From: Pseudomonadota bacterium
GTDB lineage: Bacteria > Desulfobacterota > Desulfobacteria > Desulfobacterales > Desulfobacteraceae
Assembly (NCBI GenBank): GCA_018812385.1
Contig: JAHJDU010000610.1
Coordinates: forward strand, 1 to 25,154
Direction: 5' to 3'
DNA length: 25,154 bases
A program made the translations under genes and the position numbers. Positions 7,714 to 15,494 of this stretch are shown piece by piece; within the stretch, counting starts at the first letter, position 1, and each line of letters opens with the position of its first letter. The notes under the pieces are model-generated. The model did not search any database. It was not told the DNA's origin and worked only from the letters and a program-made list of their open reading frames with translations.

Positions 7714-8026
7714 TTTGTCTACCTTTAATTTCAAGGAAAAGCTGGGTTGCCTTTTTCCCAGCATCTTTGAAAACGTCCAGTCCCAATGGGGTGATGGAGT
7801 AATATTTTCTGACCTTGCCGTTTACAACCTGTTTCTCTTTTATAAGTAGACCGCTTAGTTCCATCTTATTCAAAAGGGGGTATAAGGTTCCGGGGCCAAT
7901 GTTGTATCCATGTCTTTTAAGTTCTTCCATCATCCATGCTCCGTAAACAGGTGCCTCCTTGGTGTGGTGCAGGATATGTAGCTGGACAAAACCCTGATAG
8001 AGCTTTTGTAATATTTTATTTTTCAT
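7700..8026 (-). CDS. PadR-family transcriptional regulator
   Basis: This 108-residue protein is a typical small PadR winged-helix regulator: HILHHTKEAPVYGAWMMEEL, then GPGTLYPLLNKMELSGLL as recognition helix and wing region, and VRKYYSITPLGLDVF. PadR proteins usually repress a neighbouring operon and themselves by binding palindromes (established). Here the gene is first in a padR-fetA-fetB unit and its upstream region has a TCGATATCGA palindrome. The AGGAGAG upstream is 12 bases from the ATG, longer than usual, and an in-frame TAA just upstream rules out an earlier ATG. The inducer is unknown; a metal or redox signal is plausible given the exporter. Confidence 0.88.
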   Translation of the reverse strand: MKNKILQKLYQGFVQLHILHHTKEAPVYGAWMMEELKRHGYNIGPGTLYPLLNKMELSGLLIKEKQVVNGKVRKYYSITPLGLDVFKDAGKKATQLFLEIKGRQNDKL

Positions 8027-8046
8027 TTGAATTTAAGGCTCTCCTG

Positions 8047-8074
8047 TTTATCGGTTATCGATATCGAAAGTCAA
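8047..8074 (-). promoter_or_regulatory. Candidate PadR operator (TCGATATCGA) within a possible promoter
   Basis: A perfect 10-bp palindrome, TCGATATCGA, lies at 8058-8067, 31 bp before the padR ATG. It also sits in the 16-bp spacer between TTGACT (8069-8074) and GATAAA (8047-8052) on the minus strand, and downstream of a second possible promoter. Either placement suits an autorepressor. The palindrome is seen directly; binding by PadR is inferred. Confidence 0.5.
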
Positions 8075-8089
8075 TATCAATTCTTGATA

Positions 8090-8117
8090 AAAATACGTTA
8101 ATTTTCAGTTTTGTCAA
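8090..8117 (-). promoter_or_regulatory. Candidate promoter for padR-fetAB
   Basis: TTGACA (8112-8117) and TATTTT (8090-8095) on the minus strand are separated by 16 bp. The -35 box lies in the spacer of an 11-bp inverted repeat and overlaps, on the opposite strand, the candidate -35 of the helicase gene. A start near 8083 would place the TCGATATCGA palindrome at about +16 to +25. Confidence 0.5.
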
Positions 8118-8129
8118 TTGAAAATTAAC
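8097..8129. repeat. 11-bp perfect inverted repeat in the padR-helicase divergent promoter region
   Basis: GTTAATTTTCA (8097-8107) and TGAAAATTAAC (8119-8129) are exact inverted copies with 11 bp between them. The repeat covers the candidate -35 boxes of both divergent promoters, so it could be an operator or merely a hairpin. It is not followed by a T-run on either strand, so a terminator is unlikely. Confidence 0.6.
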
Positions 8130-8139
8130 CAGATAGAAA
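8111..8139 (+). promoter_or_regulatory. Candidate promoter for the DEAD-box helicase gene
   Basis: TTGTCA (8111-8116) and TAGAAA (8134-8139) are 17 bp apart on the plus strand. This would give a 5' leader of about 120 bases before the ATG at 8267. The leader contains AAAATGCAAT (8154-8163) and its exact inverted copy ATTGCATTTT (8205-8214). Box match is moderate. Confidence 0.4.
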
Positions 8140-8266
8140 AGTGTCAGAGGATAAAAATGCAATAATGAATTCGGGTCAGAGCAATTATCAAGGCTTTGGA
8201 AAAGATTGCATTTTAAAGAATTTCCATGTATTTTAAGTCTTTAACCTGAAACAGAATAGGGATTCC

Positions 8267-9508
8267 ATGAAATTTGATACATACCATATATCGTCAAGCA
8301 TAAAGAGAAATTTGACCGACCTAGGATTTAAACGACCCACTGACATCCAGTTTAAGGCCATTCCTTCCATTATGAAGGGAGAGGATGTGCTGGCCATAGC
8401 TCAGACAGGCACCGGAAAAACAGCCGCATTTGCCATCCCTATAATTGATAAGATCCACCGGACAAAAAAATCCAAGCAGTCCTGGGGAATTAAGTGCATT
8501 GTCATGGTACCTACTCGGGAACTGGCTGCCCAAATTGGTAATGTATTTGATCAACTTTCAAAACACACCAAGACAAAGGCATTTGCAGTTTATGGCGGGG
8601 TTGAGCAGGACCCCCAGATCAAAAAACTTGGCGATGGCATTGATGTGCTTGTGGCAACACCCGGGCGAATGTTTGATTTGATCAGCCAGGGGGTTATAAA
8701 CCTGAAACAGGTGGACACCCTTGTTATTGATGAAGCAGACCAGATGTTGGATCTTGGATTTATCAAGGATATCATTGCTGTAAAGAAAAAACTTTTTCAA
8801 AAGCACCAGACCCTGTTTTTTTCTGCAACCATTAATAAGGAGATTAAAAAGCTTGCTTTTTCCCAGGTAAAATCTTCTGCAATCAGGATTCAAATTTCTC
8901 CGGACGACCCGGTTTCTAAAAATGTATCCCATTTTGTAATGTTTGTTGAAATGGATGACAAACGCTTTTTTTTACGAAGATTCATCAATGATAACCCTGA
9001 AGCCAGGATTATTGTTTTTGTCAGAACCAGGGTCCGGGCGGAAAGGGTAGCAAAAGCCCTTGAAAGAGGGAATATTAAATCTGCAACCATTCATGGGGAA
9101 AAAGATCAAAAGGACAGAACAGATGTGATGAACCGGTTTAAAGCAGGCGAAATGAATATTTTGATAGCCACTGATGTAAGTGCCAGGGGCATTGATATTG
9201 CCGATGTTCATTATGTCATTAATTATGATCTTCCTGAAAAAAGCGAAAATTATGTCCACAGAGTGGGAAGAACAGGCAGGGGTGTTAAAAAAGGCATTGC
9301 CATATCCTTTTGCAGCACAGAAGAAAAAGAACTTCTTGACGCAATCCAGGGTTTTTTAAATAAAAAAATTGAAATGATTCCCATCACTAAAAAGGAGCAT
9401 GACGATACCATCACCTTTGCCAATGAGACAGAAAATTACCAGGATTTAATCAAAGAGCAGGAAGACTGGGAAAAAAAGAATAAGAAAAAAAGAAAAAAGA
9501 TAAAGTAA
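8267..9508 (+). CDS. rhlE: DEAD-box ATP-dependent RNA helicase, RhlE type
   Basis: The 413-residue protein has the full helicase core: Q-motif with Phe21 and Gln28, Walker A AQTGTGKT (45-52), PTREL (82-86), TPGR (131-134), DEAD (155-158), SAT (186-188), a second RecA-like domain with IATDVSARGID, and HRVGRTGRG near the end. The C-terminus is a short lysine-rich tail (EKKNKKKRKKIK) typical of RNA-binding extensions. Such enzymes unwind RNA in ribosome assembly, mRNA decay or cold adaptation; which role applies is not visible. The ATG is preceded by AGGG. It is the only plus-strand gene here, divergent from padR and convergent with a broken GNAT gene that overlaps its last 73 bp. No terminator follows it. 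Confidence 0.93.
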   Translation: MKFDTYHISSSIKRNLTDLGFKRPTDIQFKAIPSIMKGEDVLAIAQTGTGKTAAFAIPIIDKIHRTKKSKQSWGIKCIVMVPTRELAAQIGNVFDQLSKHTKTKAFAVYGGVEQDPQIKKLGDGIDVLVATPGRMFDLISQGVINLKQVDTLVIDEADQMLDLGFIKDIIAVKKKLFQKHQTLFFSATINKEIKKLAFSQVKSSAIRIQISPDDPVSKNVSHFVMFVEMDDKRFFLRRFINDNPEARIIVFVRTRVRAERVAKALERGNIKSATIHGEKDQKDRTDVMNRFKAGEMNILIATDVSARGIDIADVHYVINYDLPEKSENYVHRVGRTGRGVKKGIAISFCSTEEKELLDAIQGFLNKKIEMIPITKKEHDDTITFANETENYQDLIKEQEDWEKKNKKKRKKIK

Positions 9509-9804
9509 TTCGCTAAAAACATCGGCGTAGACCCAAGAATATAAAGATCTTCTATGTAGAGCCCGTTTTTCCCCTGCCATGTGGAGTAGTTAAAAAAGTA
9601 AACCGCATGGCCAATAGGGACACCTTCTGCTTCACAGATGATGACATGTGATGTTGAATTTTTCCCAAATAAAGTTTTTGCCAGCTGTTCCTTGCTGGTT
9701 TCAACTTCATGTTCAGCCTTTTCTTCTTTTGCAAGTTCATGTACAAAGCCTAGAATCACTTGCGCATCTTCAATGGTTGCTTTTCTGATCGTTATTTTTG
9801 ACAC
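9436..9804 (-). pseudogene. GNAT-family N-acetyltransferase, C-terminally truncated
   Basis: Residues 1-89 look like a normal GNAT protein: ITIRKATIEDAQVILGFVHE at the start, then GHAVYFFNYSTWQGKNGL and YIEDLYI, which leads into the acetyl-CoA site. A complete relative (about 150-165 residues) would next have the RGxGxG/A pyrophosphate loop and the last helices. Here that is absent: from about residue 90 (near 9537) the frame reads LGSTPMFLANYF and then antisense helicase DNA, giving a hydrophobic, phenylalanine-rich tail. The start is GTG with AAAAGGG upstream, 12 bp after the radical SAM gene. An acetyltransferase lacking the CoA loop should be inactive. No alternative frame near 9530 restores the motif. 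Confidence 0.75.
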
Positions 9805-9816
9805 GGTTTATCCCTT

Positions 9817-10842
9817 TTAAATAAAAATCTCTTCTTTGAGCATGCAGCAGGCAATTTGATGTTCAGGATCACCTTTTTTGTTGTAAGAAAGGTTCTGGGG
9901 TTGAATGATTTTGTTCATGACGCAGCCTTCCGGAATGGTAAGGCCAAACAAATCTTTCTCATTAATTTTGGGTGTTGTGATTAATAGATTGTCTTTTATT
10001 TCATAGGAATGCAAAGGGAAATCTTCGCAAATAGGGCATTGGTATACCCTGCCATTGGGGAATACAAAATAATTTTCAGCCACATTGCCCGCACATTGGA
10101 AAGATTCGGTTTTGTCCAGAAACACCTTTGGAAAGGTTACCATAATGCCATGGGAAGCAATCGTTTCTGCGACTTTTGGAATAATGTTAAGCCAGGTTTC
10201 TTTTGAGACCTGAAGTTTCCCCTCCATTTTTGAGGATTTACCTCTTATGCCAATCACCTGGATAAAAAAGCGTTTGATACCCAGTGTCTTAATCAAATCA
10301 GGCATCAACTCAAGTTCATGAATATTAATATCTGACACAGTATAGATCATGGAACAGGAAAAGTTTTTGGCGCAGGCTTTTTGGATACCCACCATTACTT
10401 TATCATAGCTTCCCTCTCCTCTGATGGCATCATTGGTCTCTTTCGTGGCTCCATCCAGAGAAAAAGAAAAAAAATCAATCTCATCACAGGAAATTTTTTC
10501 CAGGATATTATGAAATAAATACCCGTTGGTATCGATTGTGATGGATTTGAACCCAAGGCGTTTCGCCTCTTTCACAGCCAGGTAAAGATCAGGATGAAGG
10601 GTGGGCTCACCCCCTAAAAAAATGATATTGGTCTGTCCGGCTTTATTTGAATCGCCTTTATTTAAAGCAGGCCTATTTGAAAAAAGAAAGAGCCAGTTAC
10701 GTATGGTTTCAATATCAAGGGTGTTATCCCCGTGTTGATCTTTACTAATATAGCAATGGGTACAGGAAAGATTGCACTTTGTTAAGATATGAAAAAACAG
10801 ATTAGAGGAATCTTTTGAAAAGGCAACTGTTTGTTTTAGCAT
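9817..10842 (-). CDS. Radical SAM protein with SPASM-like C-terminal cysteine cluster
   Basis: I chose the ATG at 10842, one base after the purF stop, giving 341 residues; a start at 10902 would run into purF by 59 bp. The radical SAM motif is CNLSCTHC (Cys23, 27, 30), followed by FLGGEPTLHPDL (GGEP at 77-80), both hallmarks of the MoaA/PqqE/SPASM group. The C-terminal part has CAGNVAENYFVFPNGRVYQC (Cys250, 269), Cys272, Cys307 and Cys332/333, a pattern suggesting one or two auxiliary Fe-S clusters. Such enzymes often modify peptides or proteins, but no precursor peptide gene is visible nearby. Substrate and pathway are unknown. Tight linkage to purF suggests co-expression, not necessarily a shared pathway. 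Confidence 0.85.
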   Translation of the reverse strand: MLKQTVAFSKDSSNLFFHILTKCNLSCTHCYISKDQHGDNTLDIETIRNWLFLFSNRPALNKGDSNKAGQTNIIFLGGEPTLHPDLYLAVKEAKRLGFKSITIDTNGYLFHNILEKISCDEIDFFSFSLDGATKETNDAIRGEGSYDKVMVGIQKACAKNFSCSMIYTVSDINIHELELMPDLIKTLGIKRFFIQVIGIRGKSSKMEGKLQVSKETWLNIIPKVAETIASHGIMVTFPKVFLDKTESFQCAGNVAENYFVFPNGRVYQCPICEDFPLHSYEIKDNLLITTPKINEKDLFGLTIPEGCVMNKIIQPQNLSYNKKGDPEHQIACCMLKEEIFI

Positions 10843-10843
10843 A

Positions 10844-12271
10844 CTATCCCATACATTGTTTGGTAAACGTCGGATCAAAAGGAACAGGATAATCTCCGTC
10901 AAAACAGGCTTTGCAAAAGCTTTGATCCGGGTTTTTTACCCCGGAGGCTTCCATCATACCTTCAATGGAAAGATAATGCAAAGAATCAAGACCCAGGTAA
11001 TCCCTGAGATCATCACCGGATTTCTGGGCAGCAATCAGTTCGCCTTTGGAAGAAAAATCAATACCATAATAGCAGGGGAATCTATGGGGCGGACAGGAGA
11101 TCCGCATATGGATTTTTTTTACTCCAAGTTCCCGCAATGCCTTGACCCGGGTCTTTGCTGTGGTACCCCGAATGATGGAATCTTCAATAATAATAATATC
11201 TTTGCCTTTGATCAGTTCTCTAACGGGGTTGAGTTTTACCCGGACAGTAAAATCACGCATAGATTGCGTAGGCTGGATAAAGCTTCGACCCACATAATGG
11301 TTCCGGATCATGCCCATTTCAAAGGGAATACCCGATTCCCTGGCATAGCCTATGGCAGCATAATTGCCTGAATCTGGAAATGGCATGACAAGGTCAGCAT
11401 CCACAGGGGCTTCTTTGGCTAGTCGTCGGCCAAGTGCTTTTCTCATTTCATAGACGTTTTTCCCGTCAATGGTGGAGTCGGGTCTGGCAAAGTAGATATA
11501 TTCAAATATGCATAAGGATTTATGCTTGGCACCTTTGGGGTGTTTAATGCTTTTAATACCGTCTTCATTAATGATGACGATCTCTCCCGGATCAAGTTCC
11601 CGGATGAATTCTGCCTGGATCAGATCAAAGGCGCATGTTTCAGATGCCAGGACATAATGGCCGTTGAGTTTTCCAAGAGCCAAAGGCCTGAAGCCATTGG
11701 GGTCTTTCATGCCGATGATTTCACCCTTACAGGTTAAAAGGATCATGGAATAGGCCCCTTCAATTTTTGAAACAGCCTTTAAAACCGCACTCTCAACATC
11801 TCCTTTAATCAGGTTTTTAATAAATAGATGGAGGAAAACCTCTGAATCCATTGTCGTCTGGAAGATGGAGCCCTGTTCTTCCAGCTCTTCTTTAAGGATG
11901 TGAGCATTGACAAGATTCCCGTTATGGGCCACGGCATAAGAGCGGTGCCTGTGGTTGACAACAAAGGGCTGGGCATTGGTTAGAACAGAATCCCCCGTAG
12001 TGGAATACCTGACATGACCGATGGCGGAACCGCCTTCAATCCTTTCAAGATCCTCAATGTTAAAGATTTCCGGAACAAGCCCCATACCCTTGTGAGAGAA
12101 AATCTTATCATTTTCCCCCCGGTTTACAGAAATACCGGCACTTTCCTGGCCCCTGTGCTGGAGGGCATAAAGGCCAAAATAGGTGATTTTTGCAGCTTCG
12201 GTATGTCTATACAGCCCAAAAACACCACATTCATCTTTGGGTCTTTCACTCTCAATTCTTGGATTATCCAT
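10844..12271 (-). CDS. purF: Amidophosphoribosyltransferase (glutamine PRPP amidotransferase)
   Basis: The preferred start is ATG at 12271, overlapping the carB stop by 8 bp and giving 475 residues. The frame could extend to 12310. The start leaves a 14-residue propeptide before Cys15 in DECGVFGLY, the N-terminal nucleophile exposed by processing. The Ntn glutaminase domain is followed by a phosphoribosyltransferase domain with PRPP loop IIEDSIIRGTT (361-371). Cys254, Cys400, Cys453 and Cys456 match the positions of the [4Fe-4S] ligands of Bacillus-type PurF (established), so this is the Fe-S, oxygen-sensitive, propeptide-bearing class. It makes phosphoribosylamine, the first step of purine synthesis. 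The stop is TAG. Confidence 0.96.
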   Translation of the reverse strand: MDNPRIESERPKDECGVFGLYRHTEAAKITYFGLYALQHRGQESAGISVNRGENDKIFSHKGMGLVPEIFNIEDLERIEGGSAIGHVRYSTTGDSVLTNAQPFVVNHRHRSYAVAHNGNLVNAHILKEELEEQGSIFQTTMDSEVFLHLFIKNLIKGDVESAVLKAVSKIEGAYSMILLTCKGEIIGMKDPNGFRPLALGKLNGHYVLASETCAFDLIQAEFIRELDPGEIVIINEDGIKSIKHPKGAKHKSLCIFEYIYFARPDSTIDGKNVYEMRKALGRRLAKEAPVDADLVMPFPDSGNYAAIGYARESGIPFEMGMIRNHYVGRSFIQPTQSMRDFTVRVKLNPVRELIKGKDIIIIEDSIIRGTTAKTRVKALRELGVKKIHMRISCPPHRFPCYYGIDFSSKGELIAAQKSGDDLRDYLGLDSLHYLSIEGMMEASGVKNPDQSFCKACFDGDYPVPFDPTFTKQCMG

Positions 12272-15200
12272 GTTTATTTTCCCGGTGATATTCTTGAATG
12301 GATTTAACACTAAGACCTTCTTTTTTCAGGGCCTGGATAGCACTGCAGATAGCCCTTGTACCATCTGTTGTGGTGGCATAAGGGATTTTATACTTTATAG
12401 CAGCACGCCTTATTTCATATCCATCCCGTTTGGTCTGGCTTGATGCACCTGTGTTTAAAATCAACTGGATTTCGTTGTTTGTCATGGCATCCACTACATG
12501 GGGCCGGCCGGCAGAGACTTTTTTGACAAGTTTTGTTGGAACACCATTCTCTTCAAGGAAAAGGCTGGTTCCCCGTGTGGCCATGATGGTGAATCCCATT
12601 TCATGAAAGCTTTTGGCAACGGTCAGGGCAGCCATTTTATCCTTATCCTGGACACTGATAAAGACAGTGCCCTGAGTGGGCAGTTTTTGTCCGGCTGCAA
12701 ACTGGGCTTTGGCCACTGCAGCCCCAAGATCTTTATCAATTCCCATTACTTCACCCGTGGATTTCATTTCAGGGCCTAGAACCGGATCAACATTATCAAA
12801 CCTATCAAAGGGCATGACCGCTTCTTTAACGCAATAGTAAGGCGGGATAACTTCTTTTGTCAGTCCAAGTTCATCAAGGGTTTTGCCCAGCATGATCTTT
12901 GTTGCAAGCTTGGCAAGGGGGATACCAATGGCTTTGGATACAAAGGGAATAGTCCTTGAAGCCCTTGGATTCACCTCTATAATATATACTTTTCCTTTCA
13001 TGATACCAAATTGGATGTTCATAAGGCCTTTAACCTTCAGTTCTTTGGCAATGGCTTTGGTGGCAGTTGTCATTTCATCAATGTGTTTTTGAGAAATGGA
13101 ATATGGCGGCAGCACGCAGGCAGAGTCCCCGGAATGAATACCGGCTTCTTCAATGTGCTCCATCATGCCGCCGATTATGGTTTTTTCACCGTCTGAAATG
13201 GCATCCACATCCAGTTCAAAGGCCTCTTCAAGGAATTTGTCAATAAGCACAGGCTTATCGGGAGACGCCTGGACCGCCAGATTAAAGTATTCTTCAAGGT
13301 CGCTTTCATCATATACAATTTTCATGGCACGGCCGCCCAGGACAAAAGAAGGACGAACCATGACAGGATACCCGATATCCCTTGCGACTTTTCTGGCTTC
13401 TTCATAGGAGTACGCAATTCCGTTTTCAGGCTGCAAAAGTCCAAGTTTGTTGAGCATTGCCTGGAATAGGTCCCTGTCTTCGGCCCGGTCAATGCTTTCA
13501 GGACTGGTGCCTATGATGGGAACCCCAGCTTTTTGAAGATCAGTGGCAAGGTTTAAAGGGGTCTGCCCGCCAAACTGGACAATTACCCCATAGGGTTTTT
13601 CTTTCTCAACAATGTGAAGGACATCTTCCCGGGTTAAAGGTTCAAAATAGAGCTTATCCGAGGTGTCATAATCCGTAGACACTGTTTCAGGGTTGGAATT
13701 GACCATGATGGATTCCACCCCCTCTTCTCTCAGCGCAAAAGAGGCATGAACACAGCAATAGTCAAATTCAATGCCCTGGCCTATCCGATTGGGGCCACCG
13801 CCCAGAATGATGACCTTTTTTTTATCCGATACCCTTGCTTCGCATTCTGTTTCATAGGTGGAGTAGTAATAAGGGGTGGCAGCCCGAAATTCTGCGGCAC
13901 AGGTATCCACAAGTTTGTAAACCGGTACAATGCCAAGGTCTTTTCGTGTCTGTTCAATCTGCCTGGCCGTGATATTTGTCAGGTGTGCCAGCTGCACATC
14001 CGAGAACCCGTATTTTTTTGCTTTTTCCAGGAGGTCCCTGGGAAGATCTTTGCCGGCAAGCGTTATCTGTTTTTCAAGATCCACGATCTGCTTCATCTGG
14101 TTGAGGAACCAGGGGTCAATCCCGGTCATTTCATAGATCATGGTAATGGGCATGCCGTGCTCAATGGCATATTTTATGTAGAATAGCCGTTGAGAATTGG
14201 GTGTGGAAAGCTTGTATTCTAATTCGTTGCCGGCAACACTTCCGGGAAGCGGATCTTTTCCATCACCACCAAATCCTGCCCTGCCTATTTCAAGGGATCG
14301 AATTCCTTTTTGAAATGCTTCTTTAAAGGTCCTGCCTATGGCCATGGTTTCCCCCACGGATTTCATGGACGTGGTCAGAACATCTTGGGCTTCGGGAAAT
14401 TTTTCAAAGGTCCATCTTGGGATTTTTACCACGCAATAATCAATGGAGGGTTCAAAACAGGCAAGGGTTTTTCCTGTGATATCATTGGGAATTTCATCCA
14501 GGGTGTAACCCACAGCCAGCTTGGCTGCAATTTTTGCAATGGGAAATCCCGTGGCTTTGGAGGCAAGAGCCGAACTTCTGGATACCCTTGGGTTCATCTC
14601 CACCACAATCATATCACCGTTTTCAGGATTGATGGCAAACTGAACATTTGATCCGCCAGTGTCCACGCCGATCTCCCTCATAATGGCAATGGAAGCATCC
14701 CGAAGTTTCTGGTATTCCTTGTCAGAAAGGGTTTGGATCGGGGCCACAGTGATGGAATCGCCCGTGTGAACGCCCATGGGATCAATATTTTCAATGGAAC
14801 AGATTATAACCACATTATCTGCATGATCCCGCATGACTTCCAGCTCATATTCTTTCCAGCCAAGAACGGATTCTTCCAGCATGACCTGAGTGATCAGGCT
14901 TGCGTCAAGTCCTGCCTTTGCAAGGAGGGCAACCTCTTCCATATTATAGGCAACCCCGCCACCCGTTCCGCCAAGGGTGAAGCTGGGTCTTACAATGATG
15001 GGAAAGCCAATGCGCTTTGAGACCTCTTCAACTTCCTGCAGATTGGTGGCAAAACCGCTTTTGGGAATTTTTAAGCCTATTTTGTTCATGGCATTTCTGA
15101 AAAGTTCCCGGTCTTCGGCTTTATTAATTGACTCAACTGACGCGCCGATCATCTCAACATTATATTTTTCAAGGACACCTGTTTTAGCAGCTTCAATAGC

Positions 15201-15494
15201 TGTGTTCAAAGCGGTCTGACCGCCCAGGGTGGGTAAAAGTGCATCCGGCCTTTCCTTTTCTATGACCTTGATAAGGGTTTCAACGGTTACCGGCTCAATA
15301 TAAACCTTGTCAGCCGTTTCAGGGTCGGTCATGATGGTGGCAGGGTTTGAATTGATCAGTATTACTTCATAGCCTTCCTCTTTCAAGGCTTTACAGGCCT
15401 GGGTGCCTGAATAATCAAACTCACAGGCCTGGCTGATAATGATCGGACCTGCACCAATGATCAGGATTTTTTTAATGTCTTCACGCTTTGGCAT
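12264..15494 (-). CDS. carB: Carbamoyl-phosphate synthase large subunit
   Basis: The length of 1076 residues is that of a full-length CarB. There are two homologous ATP-grasp halves, each beginning with a GxGP-type element (KKILIIGAGPIIISQACEFD and KKVIILGGGPNRIGQGIEFD). The ATP-grasp blocks RPSFTLGGTGGG and RPSFVLGGRAM follow, with metal-binding EMNPRVSRSSALASKATG and EVNPRASRTIPFVSKAIG. The C-terminal MGS-like allosteric domain includes MATRGTSLFLEENG. With CarA it makes carbamoyl phosphate from glutamine, bicarbonate and two ATP for pyrimidine and arginine synthesis. It overlaps carA by 14 bp and purF by 8 bp. No defect is visible. Confidence 0.97.
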   Translation of the reverse strand: MPKREDIKKILIIGAGPIIISQACEFDYSGTQACKALKEEGYEVILINSNPATIMTDPETADKVYIEPVTVETLIKVIEKERPDALLPTLGGQTALNTAIEAAKTGVLEKYNVEMIGASVESINKAEDRELFRNAMNKIGLKIPKSGFATNLQEVEEVSKRIGFPIIVRPSFTLGGTGGGVAYNMEEVALLAKAGLDASLITQVMLEESVLGWKEYELEVMRDHADNVVIICSIENIDPMGVHTGDSITVAPIQTLSDKEYQKLRDASIAIMREIGVDTGGSNVQFAINPENGDMIVVEMNPRVSRSSALASKATGFPIAKIAAKLAVGYTLDEIPNDITGKTLACFEPSIDYCVVKIPRWTFEKFPEAQDVLTTSMKSVGETMAIGRTFKEAFQKGIRSLEIGRAGFGGDGKDPLPGSVAGNELEYKLSTPNSQRLFYIKYAIEHGMPITMIYEMTGIDPWFLNQMKQIVDLEKQITLAGKDLPRDLLEKAKKYGFSDVQLAHLTNITARQIEQTRKDLGIVPVYKLVDTCAAEFRAATPYYYSTYETECEARVSDKKKVIILGGGPNRIGQGIEFDYCCVHASFALREEGVESIMVNSNPETVSTDYDTSDKLYFEPLTREDVLHIVEKEKPYGVIVQFGGQTPLNLATDLQKAGVPIIGTSPESIDRAEDRDLFQAMLNKLGLLQPENGIAYSYEEARKVARDIGYPVMVRPSFVLGGRAMKIVYDESDLEEYFNLAVQASPDKPVLIDKFLEEAFELDVDAISDGEKTIIGGMMEHIEEAGIHSGDSACVLPPYSISQKHIDEMTTATKAIAKELKVKGLMNIQFGIMKGKVYIIEVNPRASRTIPFVSKAIGIPLAKLATKIMLGKTLDELGLTKEVIPPYYCVKEAVMPFDRFDNVDPVLGPEMKSTGEVMGIDKDLGAAVAKAQFAAGQKLPTQGTVFISVQDKDKMAALTVAKSFHEMGFTIMATRGTSLFLEENGVPTKLVKKVSAGRPHVVDAMTNNEIQLILNTGASSQTKRDGYEIRRAAIKYKIPYATTTDGTRAICSAIQALKKEGLSVKSIQEYHRENKHG

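Noticed and set aside
9509..9540. Plus-strand peptide AKNIGVDPR resembling the start of IS110-type transposases
   Set aside because: Only nine residues before a stop, with no other transposase sequence or terminal repeats. Too short to call.
12272..12310. Longer purF start at 12310
   Set aside because: It overlaps carB by 47 bp and lengthens the propeptide, whereas the ATG at 12271 gives the normal spacing to the catalytic Cys.
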